64,000 nucleotides of DNA. It comes from Sulfobacillus acidophilus DSM 10332. GTDB lineage: Bacteria > Bacillota > Sulfobacillia > Sulfobacillales > Sulfobacillaceae. The position numbers and the translations under genes are program-made. The notes under the pieces were generated by a model, which was given only the letters and a program-made list of their open reading frames with translations, did not search any database and had not been told where the DNA came from. The stretch lies in contig CP003179.1 in NCBI GenBank assembly GCA_000237975.1, positions 1,364,001-1,428,000 of the forward strand. The letters are read 5' to 3'. Shown here in pieces: positions 7,736 through 16,587 of this stretch (its first letter is position 1; each line of letters starts with the position of its first letter).

Positions 7736-8499
7736 AAATCCTCGTGGTGATGAAGGACGTACCCGACTTGGTGGAAGAGCTGGAGTTAACCGACGACAGT
7801 CGGTTGGCCGTAGACGATTTGAGCTATGTACCCAGTGAATGGGACGATCAGGCGCTCGAAGAAGCCCTCTTGATTAAAGAGGATCATCCGGACACGACGG
7901 TAACCGTGGTCGCGCTCGATACGGGTGACGTGGACAATATGCTGTTTACGGCCTTGGCCAAAGGAGCCGATCGGGCGGTCAAGCTGGTGGGCGATTTCGG
8001 TCGGGACTTATCTAACCGGGCGCGGGCTGCCCTGCTGGCGCAATACTTGCGGGAGCAGGCTTTTGATGTGGTCTTGACCGGAGTACAGGCCATCGATGAT
8101 TTGGACGGCCAAATTGCCGGGCTGCTCGCCGGCTTGTTGGAATGGCCGCATGCTTCCGTGGTCCGCAATGTGGAATGGCATCCCGACGGGGTTCATCTGA
8201 TTCAAGAATATGCCGGGGGTCGCATGGCGGAATTGACGGTCAGTACGCCGGCGGTGCTAGGCATTCAGGCGGCCCGGAAACCGCCCCGGTATGTAACCGT
8301 CGCCAAGGTACGGCAAATCCAAAAATCGGCGGCCATCGAAGAAGTGGAGGTCGAGGTGCCGAGTGTGCCGGAAGTGCGTCTCCGCCGCCTTTACAAGCCG
8401 GAAGCGGCCGGGCACGCCGAAATGTGGGGCGAGGACATCGATACGGTAGTGGATCAGCTCGTCGGGTTATTGAAGGAACGCAAACTATTAAGGAGTTGA
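7732..8499 (+). CDS. etfB: Electron transfer flavoprotein beta subunit
   Basis: A 255-residue ETF-beta. It begins MKILVVMKDVPD, has the AMP/FAD-binding alpha/beta fold (TVVALDTGD, ALAKGADRAVKL), the DLDGQIAGLLAGLL block typical of EtfB, and the LGIQAARKPPRYV segment that precedes the recognition loop. With EtfA it carries electrons as a soluble FAD heterodimer. The start overlaps the previous stop (ATGA). In this operon it could accept electrons from sHdr or another dehydrogenase and pass them to the membrane protein encoded just downstream; that direction is inferred. Confidence 0.93.
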   Translation: MKILVVMKDVPDLVEELELTDDSRLAVDDLSYVPSEWDDQALEEALLIKEDHPDTTVTVVALDTGDVDNMLFTALAKGADRAVKLVGDFGRDLSNRARAALLAQYLREQAFDVVLTGVQAIDDLDGQIAGLLAGLLEWPHASVVRNVEWHPDGVHLIQEYAGGRMAELTVSTPAVLGIQAARKPPRYVTVAKVRQIQKSAAIEEVEVEVPSVPEVRLRRLYKPEAAGHAEMWGEDIDTVVDQLVGLLKERKLLRS

Positions 8500-8504
8500 T
8501 AGCG

Positions 8505-9461
8505 ATGGGTCCGATTGTGGTTGTAGGGGAACTGGACGGGAATCGTTTGCAAGATGCCACCAAAGAACTTTTAACCAAGGCGCGCGAACTGGCCGACGGA
8601 CAGGTGCCGGTGGTGGTTGTGGGATTTGGGGCCGGAGCGCAAGAGGCATTGGCTCATGCCGATGCGGATGAAGCTATCGCGGTAACCGGATCGGCGGTTG
8701 AAAGCTATAACCCGCGGGTATACGAAATGGTCATGCACCGAATTATCGCCGATAAAACCCCCTCCGCCGTCCTTCTGTCCAACAGCACACTCGGGATGGA
8801 TCTGGGCGCCAGCTTGGCCGCGTTAACCGGTCAGCCGATGGTCGCTTACGCGACCGGTATAACCCATGAAGACGGTCATTGGGTGGTCCAAAGCCAAGTC
8901 TATGGTGGCAAGTTGGTGGCGGAAGTGGAGGCGCCCGACAGCGGAGCTGTCGTGACGGTGGTTCCCGGATCCTGGAAATCCGACGAAAAAACCGGCTCGC
9001 CGACCGTTACCGTTATGGAGGCGGGCACGGCATCAGGGGTGCAGGTCGTGCGGGTGATTGAAGCAGAAAGCGGCGGTGACGTCGATATTACCCGGGCGGA
9101 TATTTTGGTCAGCGTGGGGCGCGGCTTGCAGGATCCGGACAATTTGGAGCTTGCCGACGAGTTGGCGGCGGCGATTGGCGGCGTAGTCAGTTGTTCGCGT
9201 CCGGTTGTGGACGCCGGCTGGTTGCCCCGGTCCCGGCAGGTGGGCAAGTCCGGTCAAACGGTGAAACCCAAACTCTACTTGGCTTTCGGCATCAGCGGGG
9301 CTCCGGAACATCTACAAGGCATGAAAGACAGCGAATTGATTATCGCGCTCAACAGCGATCCGAATGCCCCGATTTTTGAAGTTGCCCATTACGGAGCCAC
9401 GGTGGATATCTTGGAGTTCATGCCGGCTCTGACGGAACGTTTGCGAGGGGAGGCGGGCTAA
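8505..9461 (+). CDS. etfA: Electron transfer flavoprotein alpha subunit
   Basis: A 318-residue ETF-alpha. The C-terminal FAD-binding region is clear: SVGRGLQDPDN, SRPVVDAGWLPRSRQVG, FGISGAPEHLQGMKDS, ALNSDPNAPIFEVAHYG. The N-terminal domain is the short variant. The open frame extends upstream to 8142 within etfB, but ATG 8505 has AAGGAG upstream and gives the expected length. It starts 5 nt after etfB and ends one base before the ETF:quinone oxidoreductase gene. Confidence 0.93.
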   Translation: MGPIVVVGELDGNRLQDATKELLTKARELADGQVPVVVVGFGAGAQEALAHADADEAIAVTGSAVESYNPRVYEMVMHRIIADKTPSAVLLSNSTLGMDLGASLAALTGQPMVAYATGITHEDGHWVVQSQVYGGKLVAEVEAPDSGAVVTVVPGSWKSDEKTGSPTVTVMEAGTASGVQVVRVIEAESGGDVDITRADILVSVGRGLQDPDNLELADELAAAIGGVVSCSRPVVDAGWLPRSRQVGKSGQTVKPKLYLAFGISGAPEHLQGMKDSELIIALNSDPNAPIFEVAHYGATVDILEFMPALTERLRGEAG

Positions 9462-9462
9462 G

Positions 9463-11463
9463 GTGATACTCCGGGACGTGTTGATGGCGGCAACCGGGCT
9501 TATGCTGGTGATTGCCGTGGCCCTTTTTGCCAAACGGGTTCACCAGATCTATCAGGTGATGCGAAAAGCACGGCCGGAGGTGCGCTCCGATCAACCGGGG
9601 CGGCGGATTCAATCGGTGGTGGAGCATGTGGTGCTCCACCGCCGCATGTTTCGCATTACACTGTCCGGATTGCTCCACTACTTTATATTTAGTGGATTTG
9701 TGGTACTTTTAATTGACATTGTCGAAACCGTGGGGGAAGTGTTTTTCCCCGGGTTTACGGTGGGGCGCATTCTCGCTCCGCTGGTGGACATTTGGGTCAT
9801 CTTGGTTTTAGTCGGGATTGTATTGGCCCTCTATAACCGACTGGTTATTAAACCCGCCCGCTTTCACGGATCGGACGAGAAAGACGCATTTGTCATTTTG
9901 GGCATGATTGCGGCGATTGTCATCGGGATTGTCATTCATGATTCGTTTTATCCGTTTGTCGCTAAAGAGGTATTTCATGTTGCGGACCCGGTGGCGCGTG
10001 AACACTTTCTGGGCTATGCCCTGTCCCGGCTCTGGGTCCGTTTAGGCTGGACCGGGCCCACGGCCGCTTCCGTTGGCTATGCGATTGGCTATCTGTTAGA
10101 CATGGGCGTGGTCTTTCTTTTTCTGGCCTATCTGCCCTATTCCAAGCACTTTCACATCTTTGCGGCCGTGCCCAATATCTATATGCGGAAATTGGGACCG
10201 GTGGGAGAACTGGTTACGCGTGTCCCGGAAGACACCATCGCCATCAAAACCTTCGAGGACCTCAGCTGGAAAGATATCTTCGACTTATATACCTGCACCG
10301 AGTGCGGGCGTTGCCAGGCGGTTTGTCCGGCGCATAATGCCGGTCAACCGTTATCGCCCAAAATGGTCATTTTGGAGCTTCGGGACGCCTTAAACGACCA
10401 TTTGGCCAAAGGCGGCGATTTATCCCTTCCCTTAGCCGGAGGCGTGGTGAGCCGCGAGGAATTATGGGCTTGCACGACATGCGGTGCGTGTCAGGAAGCC
10501 TGCCCGGTATTTATTGAACATGTCCCGAAGATTGTGGGCATGCGAGCGGCTTTATTGGAGGAAGGCGATATTGACCCCAATGCGCAAAAGGTTTTGACTT
10601 CGTGGGATCGGCAGGGCAACTCGTTTGGCCAGCCCCCCCGCAAACGGCCTGCCTGGGCGAAGGATATCGATATCGCCATCAAAGACGCCCGTAAAGAGCC
10701 GGTCGATTGGCTGTGGTTCGTCGGGGACTTTGCCGCTTATGATCCTCGGGTGCAACGCCTGACGCAATTGGTGGCTCGTTTGTTGGATAAAGCCGGGGTC
10801 GATTTTGGGATTCTCTATGAGGCCGAAGTCAACGCCGGTAACGAAGCGTTACGGGTGGGCGAGTACGGCTTATTCGAATCGCTGGCGCAGAAAAATCTCA
10901 AGGCGTTAGAAAAGGCCCAATACCAACGCATCTTTACGACGGATCCCCATTCATTAAACGCCCTGAAAAACGAATACCGGAAATTCGGATTCCAGGCGCC
11001 TGTGAGCCATTATACGGAAGCTTTTGTCGAACTGATCGACCAGGGACGCTTACCCGTCGAGCCCTTACGCATGAAGGTGACGTACCACGATCCTTGCTAT
11101 TTAGGGCGGTGGAACCGAATTACAGAGGCCCCCCGGCAACTTCTTAATCGGTTAGGAGTAGAACTTGTCGAAATGCCCCGTCACGGTACGCAAAGTTTTT
11201 GCTGTGGGGCGGGTGGCGGCCGGATTTGGATGGATGAAACCGGGGTTCAAGATCGACCGGCCAACCAGCGAATCCGCGAAGCCTTGAGTCTGGATGACGT
11301 GCCCTATTTTGTCGTGGCCTGTCCCAAGGATGTCTCCATGTTTACGGCGTCGGTCACCGCTATGGGGGTGGATGGACGATTGCAAGTGATTGATATGACC
11401 GAATTGTTGGCCATGGCGACCGGGCTTTTGGCCATGCCGGAGTCATTGAGTATGGTGCCCTAA
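9463..11463 (+). CDS. Membrane Fe-S ETF:(mena)quinone oxidoreductase, HdrDE-like
   Basis: A 666-residue three-part protein. Residues 1-245 hold about five membrane segments resembling a NarI/HdrE cytochrome-b anchor. Residues 278-288 and 337-347 carry two [4Fe-4S] motifs (CTECGRCQAVCP, CTTCGACQEACP). Then come two HdrB-like CCG domains: the first has lost its cysteines, the second is intact (HDPCYLGRWN, SFCCGAGGG, ACPKDV). The architecture matches the FadF/YwjF-type ETF:menaquinone oxidoreductase (EMO/EMR) family, which links EtfAB to the quinone pool. GTG 9463 follows AGGGGAGG. As the last gene of the sulfur operon it is the likely membrane exit for electrons. Confidence 0.88.
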   Translation: MILRDVLMAATGLMLVIAVALFAKRVHQIYQVMRKARPEVRSDQPGRRIQSVVEHVVLHRRMFRITLSGLLHYFIFSGFVVLLIDIVETVGEVFFPGFTVGRILAPLVDIWVILVLVGIVLALYNRLVIKPARFHGSDEKDAFVILGMIAAIVIGIVIHDSFYPFVAKEVFHVADPVAREHFLGYALSRLWVRLGWTGPTAASVGYAIGYLLDMGVVFLFLAYLPYSKHFHIFAAVPNIYMRKLGPVGELVTRVPEDTIAIKTFEDLSWKDIFDLYTCTECGRCQAVCPAHNAGQPLSPKMVILELRDALNDHLAKGGDLSLPLAGGVVSREELWACTTCGACQEACPVFIEHVPKIVGMRAALLEEGDIDPNAQKVLTSWDRQGNSFGQPPRKRPAWAKDIDIAIKDARKEPVDWLWFVGDFAAYDPRVQRLTQLVARLLDKAGVDFGILYEAEVNAGNEALRVGEYGLFESLAQKNLKALEKAQYQRIFTTDPHSLNALKNEYRKFGFQAPVSHYTEAFVELIDQGRLPVEPLRMKVTYHDPCYLGRWNRITEAPRQLLNRLGVELVEMPRHGTQSFCCGAGGGRIWMDETGVQDRPANQRIREALSLDDVPYFVVACPKDVSMFTASVTAMGVDGRLQVIDMTELLAMATGLLAMPESLSMVP

Positions 11464-11480
11464 AGCTTGAACCGGAGCGC

Positions 11481-11502
11481 GGTGCCGGATTCGTCCGGCA
11501 CC
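11481..11502 (+). terminator. Perfect hairpin closing the sulfur operon
   Basis: A nine-base-pair perfect stem (GGTGCCGGA / TCCGGCACC) with a TTCG tetraloop lies 18 nt after the last stop of the operon. There is no U-rich run after it, so it may be an inefficient intrinsic terminator, a Rho-assisted one or a 3' RNA-stabilising stem. Confidence 0.6.
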
Positions 11503-11518
11503 GTTGGCCTGGGCGCGG

Positions 11519-11524
11519 TATAAT
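11519..11524 (+). promoter_or_regulatory. Candidate -10 box for mutS2
   Basis: A consensus TATAAT lies 47 nt before the mutS2 start, just past the operon-ending hairpin. No clear TTGACA-like -35 is seen at the usual spacing. Confidence 0.45.
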
Positions 11525-11570
11525 AACGGGGAAGAACACGGCCGGGGTCAGGCAAGAACGGGAGAGAACG

Positions 11571-13892
11571 GTGCAGGCAGACGATTTGGCGATATTGGAA
11601 TGGCCGAAAATTGTGGAGCGGGTTCAAGCCGAATGTGATACGCCGATGGGCGTTTTACGGATGTCCGCGCTCGACCTGAAAAAGCCGGATGCGCTGAGTG
11701 ATCACCAGGCGGCGTTGCGAGAAGTCGTGCGATGGGTCCAAGAGCTGCTGCCGACGGCCGGGGGAGCGTTACCGGTGGGCGATAGTGGCCAGAGGGCGGC
11801 AAGGGGAGGGGTTTTGACAATCCCGGAGCTGACCGCCATTCAAAAGACGATACGAGTGTACCAATCCATCTGGACGGCTTTGGACCAGCGTTCGGGATAT
11901 GCGCGTTTGTCGGCGGCCATTCTTCCGATCGAGCCGCCGCGCGCGTTATTGGCACATTTGGACCGCGTATTGGATGCGGAAGGGCGCGTGCAAGATCATG
12001 CCAGCCCGGCCCTGGCCCATATTCGGGGCCGGATGCGGGACTTGGAACGAGAGATTTTGCAGCTCTTCGACCGGATTTTACATGCGCCGGACTGGGCTCC
12101 CTATTTGCAAGAGCCTTTGGTGACCGTGCGATTTGGCCGGCGCGTGATCCCGGTGCGCCATGAATATCGCAATCAAGTGCCGGGCGTGGTGCAGGATTTT
12201 TCCAGCAGTGGGCAAACCGTCTATGTCGAGCCTTTGGCGGCATTGGAACGCCAAAATCGATTGAGTGGGTTAATGCAAGAAGAAGCGGAGGAAATTGAGC
12301 GGATTTTAGCCGAACTATCTCGCGAGGTGGCGGGGGTGGCTAACGAACTCTCCGCCATCCAAACGCGGATCGGATGGTTTGATGAGCTGGTGGGCATTGC
12401 CCGTTATGGACTGAAGACCCAGAGCGTCATCCCGCAAATAGGGGGCGACCGCCTACACCTGATTGGGGCGTGCCATCCGCTATTGACCCAACCGGTACCG
12501 ATCCAGGTGGATTTAACGCGGGACCGGCCGGTGTTGATTATCTCCGGGCCGAATACGGGGGGAAAAACCGTTGCGCTAAAAACGGTCGGCCTCATCGCGG
12601 TTATGGGATTAACCGGCCTGATGGTGCCGGCGCACGAGGACAGCACGATTCCCTGGTTTCGCGCGATTTGGGCCGACGTCGGGGATCAACAAAGTTTGGA
12701 ACATAATTTATCCACATTTTCGGGGCACTTGGCTCGCTTGGCGCCCATGATGGAAGATGCCGGGGAGGACACCCTTTGTCTCATCGACGAAATCGGAGCG
12801 GGGACCGATCCTGAAGAGGGTGCCGCCTTGGCGGAGGCGATGATCCGGCATTTGGCCCAAAGCCGGGCCTATAGTGTGATTTCTACCCACTTTAACCGGT
12901 TAAAACTCTTGGCATATAAAGATGATCGCATTCAAAACGCCCGTGTCGAGTTTGACCCGGAGACATTGGCACCGACCTATCGGTTGATTCTGGGCGAGCC
13001 CGGCAGCTCCTATGCGTTTTATATCGCCCGTCGGTTAGGATTCCCGCCGGCCTTGCTGGATGCGGCGGAGGCCTTGTTACCGGACGAGGCGGTCGCCCTG
13101 ACACGCGCGTTGGAGGAGGTCAACCAGCTTCATCATCGTGTGGCCGAGGAGGAAGCCCGCCTTCGAGCCGAGCGAGCCTTATTGGCGGAGGCTCAGGCGG
13201 CCTTTGAACAAGAACAAGCGCGCTGGTTGGAGAAATGGGAGCGTGACCGATCGCGGGCGGAAGCGACCTGGCGACAACAGCTGGATCAACTCACCCGTCG
13301 GTTTAACGATTTGATGCAGGAATATCGACAGAGTGAAGCGGAAAATCGGGTGCGGGCGCTGGAAGCCATCCGTCAGGAGCTGCGTACCGCCGGGCAAATC
13401 CCCGCCCCGATTCGACGTGCCCGTCGAACGACGCCGGCGGCTCCCTTGGCCGTGGGACAGTCGGTGCGGGTTACCGGGTTTGCCGATGTGGGTCAGGTGG
13501 TCGAAATGAACGGCAACACCGCCACCGTGCAAATTGGGGCGCTGCGCATGAAGTTGGCCGTCTCCGAGTTGGAGCCGGCGGGGGATACCGCGTTGACGCC
13601 GACCCGGAGTCGCCGGACGGCCGCCCTCGTTCGCCAAAAGGCAGAACAGGCGGTCATAGAAGTCGACTTACGGGGGATGACCCAGGCCGAGGCGCTTGAA
13701 ACCTTAGACAAGTTTTTGGACGATGCCGTGTTGTCCGGGGCACCGTTCGTCCGGATTATCCACGGTAAGGGTACGGGGGTTTTGCGTCGGGCGGTGCAAC
13801 ACGCATTAAAAGCCGATCCCCGGGTCGAGAGCTATCGGTTGGGCGAAGCCGGGGAAGGGGGGGACGGGGTAACCGTGGCCACCTTGAAGTAA
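11571..13892 (+). CDS. mutS2: Endonuclease MutS2
   Basis: A 773-residue MutS2. It has the MutS-type core and lever region, then an ATPase with Walker A GPNTGGKT (326-333), Walker B region TLCLIDEIGAG and the STHF switch motif. A long coiled coil follows (about residues 505-615). The C-terminal Smr domain reads VDLRGMTQAEALETLD and IHGKGTGVLR. MutS2 acts in recombination control and in rescue of collided ribosomes in Firmicutes. GTG 11571 follows GGGAGAG. It is transcribed separately from the sulfur operon. Confidence 0.96.
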   Translation: MQADDLAILEWPKIVERVQAECDTPMGVLRMSALDLKKPDALSDHQAALREVVRWVQELLPTAGGALPVGDSGQRAARGGVLTIPELTAIQKTIRVYQSIWTALDQRSGYARLSAAILPIEPPRALLAHLDRVLDAEGRVQDHASPALAHIRGRMRDLEREILQLFDRILHAPDWAPYLQEPLVTVRFGRRVIPVRHEYRNQVPGVVQDFSSSGQTVYVEPLAALERQNRLSGLMQEEAEEIERILAELSREVAGVANELSAIQTRIGWFDELVGIARYGLKTQSVIPQIGGDRLHLIGACHPLLTQPVPIQVDLTRDRPVLIISGPNTGGKTVALKTVGLIAVMGLTGLMVPAHEDSTIPWFRAIWADVGDQQSLEHNLSTFSGHLARLAPMMEDAGEDTLCLIDEIGAGTDPEEGAALAEAMIRHLAQSRAYSVISTHFNRLKLLAYKDDRIQNARVEFDPETLAPTYRLILGEPGSSYAFYIARRLGFPPALLDAAEALLPDEAVALTRALEEVNQLHHRVAEEEARLRAERALLAEAQAAFEQEQARWLEKWERDRSRAEATWRQQLDQLTRRFNDLMQEYRQSEAENRVRALEAIRQELRTAGQIPAPIRRARRTTPAAPLAVGQSVRVTGFADVGQVVEMNGNTATVQIGALRMKLAVSELEPAGDTALTPTRSRRTAALVRQKAEQAVIEVDLRGMTQAEALETLDKFLDDAVLSGAPFVRIIHGKGTGVLRRAVQHALKADPRVESYRLGEAGEGGDGVTVATLK

Positions 13893-13918
13893 CGGCGATG
13901 CCTCAATTCTCGCATTTA

Positions 13919-13927
13919 TGCTATACT
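13919..13927 (+). promoter_or_regulatory. Extended -10 promoter for tyrS
   Basis: TGC followed by TATACT forms an extended -10 element 43 nt before the tyrS start. The leader is too short for a T-box, so tyrosine-tRNA control of that type is unlikely. Confidence 0.6.
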
Positions 13928-13969
13928 CTCGGCAGAAACTAGCCCTTAGCCTTTGGTTGGAGGAAAACC

Positions 13970-15163
13970 GTGGACGATATCGAAAGAACAGCGGACCGGT
14001 TAATCGAAGGGACCGCAGAAGTCATCAATCGTGAGCTATTAATCCAAAAACTGAAGCGTTCGCGGGATACCGGTACTCCACTCATCGTGAAATTGGGAGT
14101 TGATCCGACAGCTCCCGATATCCATTTAGGCCACACCGTGGTCATGGAAAAACTCCGGCAATTTCAAGAGCTGGGTCATCAGGTCGTGTTTCTTATTGGA
14201 GACATGACGGCACGAATTGGAGATCCCACCAACCGTGACGCCACGCGCAAGCAGTTGACAAAAGAAGAGGTCGAGGCGTTCGCGGCGACCTATATTGCCC
14301 AAGCCAACAAAGTGCTCGATGCCTCCCGCTTGATCCTTCGCTATAATAGCGAGTGGCTGGAACCGATGAAGATGGCGGATGTGTTGCAGCTCTTAAGTCA
14401 AATGACCCTGGCCCGAGTGTTGGAGCGTGACGATTTTCACAAACGGTTTACCGAGCATGTGCCCATTCATCTTCATGAACTGATGTATCCATTAATGCAG
14501 GGGTATGACTCGGTTGCATTACGAGCCGATGTAGAACTGGGCGGCACCGATCAAAAGTTTAATATTATGACCGCTCGCCAGATTCAGGAAGCCTACGGCG
14601 TGGAGCCGGAGGTCGGCATGTTCATGCCGATTTTGGAGGGAACGGACGGCGTTCGCCGGATGGGCAAAAGCTTGGGGAATTATGTCGGCGTCAATGAACC
14701 GCCCGATGAGATGTACGGTAAGGTGATGTCCATTCCCGACACCTTAATTCAACGGTGGTCATTATTGCTCTTAGGCAAAGATCCGGCGGAATTGGAACGG
14801 AGGCTGGCGGCCGGCGCGAACCCCAGGGATTTGAAGGCCGAGTTGGCGTTTGATATCGTCACGCGGTTTTGGGATCGGGAAGCGGCCCAAAACGCCCAAG
14901 AGAAGTTTGATAAAACATTTCGACAAAAAGAAGTGCCGGCCGACGCGCCGCGTATCGCATGGACGCCGGAGCTGGCCCGGGTGACCGCCCTCCAGTTAGT
15001 GGCCCAGTTGCCGGGGATTCCTAGCCGTCAAGAAGCTCGCCGATTACTGCAACAAGGGGCCGTTTTGCTCAATGGGGAGCGCCTGGACATGATGCAAGAG
15101 GTGTCGGTGGAACCGGGATCCTGGATTAAGGTGGGTAAGCGGCGGTATTTTCGCTTCGAGTAA
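13970..15163 (+). CDS. tyrS: Tyrosyl-tRNA synthetase
   Basis: A 397-residue class I synthetase. The HIGH motif appears as HLGH (52-55) in DPTAPDIHLGH, and the KMSKS loop as RMGKSLGN. The YPLMQGYDSVAL block and GGTDQKFN fit the TyrZ-like branch of TyrRS. The C terminus carries an S4 RNA-binding domain (SRQEARRLLQQGAVLLNGE). It charges tRNA-Tyr in the cytoplasm. GTG 13970 follows TTGGAGG. Confidence 0.95.
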   Translation: MDDIERTADRLIEGTAEVINRELLIQKLKRSRDTGTPLIVKLGVDPTAPDIHLGHTVVMEKLRQFQELGHQVVFLIGDMTARIGDPTNRDATRKQLTKEEVEAFAATYIAQANKVLDASRLILRYNSEWLEPMKMADVLQLLSQMTLARVLERDDFHKRFTEHVPIHLHELMYPLMQGYDSVALRADVELGGTDQKFNIMTARQIQEAYGVEPEVGMFMPILEGTDGVRRMGKSLGNYVGVNEPPDEMYGKVMSIPDTLIQRWSLLLLGKDPAELERRLAAGANPRDLKAELAFDIVTRFWDREAAQNAQEKFDKTFRQKEVPADAPRIAWTPELARVTALQLVAQLPGIPSRQEARRLLQQGAVLLNGERLDMMQEVSVEPGSWIKVGKRRYFRFE

Positions 15164-15196
15164 GTCAGAGGGGACAATGAATAAAGGAGTGCGTCG

Positions 15197-15937
15197 ATGG
15201 CGTCTGGAGAGGAAGAACGACAAGGCTGGGAACGGTTTGAAGCGCTCCGGTGGGAAGAGGCGGAACAGCATTTTCGGCGGGCTTTGGAGGACGACCCTTT
15301 TCGTCCTGACGCCCTGACGGGTATTGCGGCCCTCTATCTAAAAGCCGGAGAACCGGAACAAGCGCGAGAATTGTGTGAGATGGCATTAGCACAAGCGGAG
15401 CGCGATTTACCGCGGGCCAAACGGCATACGGGATGGGAAGACGATCGGATTCGCCCGTATGTGCGCGCGTTATATTATTTGGCCTTAACGTATATCGAAC
15501 AAGATGCCTGGGCATTGGCCCAACCGGCCTTAGAAGAAGTGGTGGCGTGGGATATCACCGGCATTCAAGGGAAGGCCCTCGATTTGTTGGGCCAAGTGCT
15601 GCAGCGGATTAACCGATTGGAAGAGGCTACCCATGCCTATCTGGAAGCTGCCGAATATCTGCCGGAATCGTATTTTTCGGCCGGTTTGGTGCTGTTCCTC
15701 CGGGGCAAACTGCGAGAAGCGGAGCGCTTTTGGCAACGCGGGATTGAGCACCGCCCGGAACTCGCCCGCTGGTTGATGGAATTTCCCTGGGTGCAGCCAT
15801 TGCCCATCTTGCGCCCGGATGACGAGATTTATAACCGGGCGGTGCAATATATCGATTATCTCGGCGAGTTATGGACTTTTGGTGCCAAGCAAGCGCTTGC
15901 CTCGGTGTTTGTGCGGCAAAGGGTCTCGATTGGATGA
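15197..15937 (+). CDS. TPR-repeat protein
   Basis: A 246-residue all-helical protein with tetratricopeptide-like repeats: AEQHFRRALEDDPFRPDAL, AALYLKAGEPEQARELCE, LALTYIEQDAWALAQPALEE and LLGQVLQRINRLEEATHAY. There is no signal peptide or membrane segment, so it is probably a cytoplasmic protein-binding scaffold. Its stop overlaps the start of the ThiF-like gene (ATGA), suggesting the TPR protein and the two ThiF-like proteins are made together and may form a complex. The specific function is unknown. Confidence 0.85.
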   Translation: MASGEEERQGWERFEALRWEEAEQHFRRALEDDPFRPDALTGIAALYLKAGEPEQARELCEMALAQAERDLPRAKRHTGWEDDRIRPYVRALYYLALTYIEQDAWALAQPALEEVVAWDITGIQGKALDLLGQVLQRINRLEEATHAYLEAAEYLPESYFSAGLVLFLRGKLREAERFWQRGIEHRPELARWLMEFPWVQPLPILRPDDEIYNRAVQYIDYLGELWTFGAKQALASVFVRQRVSIG

Positions 15938-16587
15938 ACGGCGTGCGGGTGGCTGTGGTGGGCGCCGGCGCGACAGGCAGTCCGACCGTTTGGGGACTCA
16001 CACAATGTGATTGGGTGAGTCAAATTATTGTCGTGGATCCCGACCAGGTCGCCCTCTCCAATCTTCCGCGACAACCGTGGTATCACCCGGAGGATGTCGG
16101 GCGCCCGAAAGTGGTGGTGCTGGCGGAGCGCTTGGCCCATCCCCGGATTATGGGGATTCATGATGCGGTCGACGAGGATTTTACCTGGCCACCGGTGGAT
16201 GTCGTGATTGACGCGACGGATAATGTGAAAACCCGACAGGATATCGAGGCGTGGGCGCGACGCCATCACATCCCGTGGATTTTTTCCAGCGCTTTACGGT
16301 GGGAAGGGCAAGTCGCTTGGATGCATCCCGAGGGACCTTGCTTACGCTGCCTCTTTGGGGACGATTGGCTGGACGGGCCGCGTTGTTTTGAAGCGGGGGT
16401 GGTCAGCGGCGTAACGTTGGCGGTAGCCGGGCAAGTCATCGGATTGCTGGAACGCTGGCAGCACAATCCGGCCGATCCCGACCTCTACGCGTTATGGCTG
16501 ATTGACGGGTGGGAATCTCGCGTATGGTCGGTGCGACTAGGTGAAGGGCGGTGCCCCCATTATGCCATGGGAACTTACAAACGATGA
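15934..16587 (+). CDS. ThiF/MoeB/HesA-like adenylating enzyme, short form
   Basis: A 217-residue E1-like nucleotide-binding protein. GxGxxG is at residues 10-15 (VVGAGATGSPTV), then VVDPDQVALSNLPRQPW, DVVIDATDNVKTRQDIE and a CLRC motif with a later CPHY that could hold zinc. It begins directly at the nucleotide-binding strand, lacking the FSRQI-type N-terminal segment usual in MoeB/ThiF; that segment occurs in the next gene instead. Such enzymes adenylate the C terminus of ubiquitin-like sulfur carriers or of peptides. The first strand and first Cys pair favour a working enzyme. The start overlaps the TPR stop. Confidence 0.8.
   Translation: MNGVRVAVVGAGATGSPTVWGLTQCDWVSQIIVVDPDQVALSNLPRQPWYHPEDVGRPKVVVLAERLAHPRIMGIHDAVDEDFTWPPVDVVIDATDNVKTRQDIEAWARRHHIPWIFSSALRWEGQVAWMHPEGPCLRCLFGDDWLDGPRCFEAGVVSGVTLAVAGQVIGLLERWQHNPADPDLYALWLIDGWESRVWSVRLGEGRCPHYAMGTYKR

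Noticed and set aside
8142-8504. A 5' extension of the etfA frame into etfB.
   Set aside because: The extra residues are etfB read in another frame. ATG 8505 has a ribosome site and gives the family length.
13893-13969. A possible T-box leader before tyrS.
   Set aside because: Only about 40 nt separate the promoter from the start codon, too short for a T-box.
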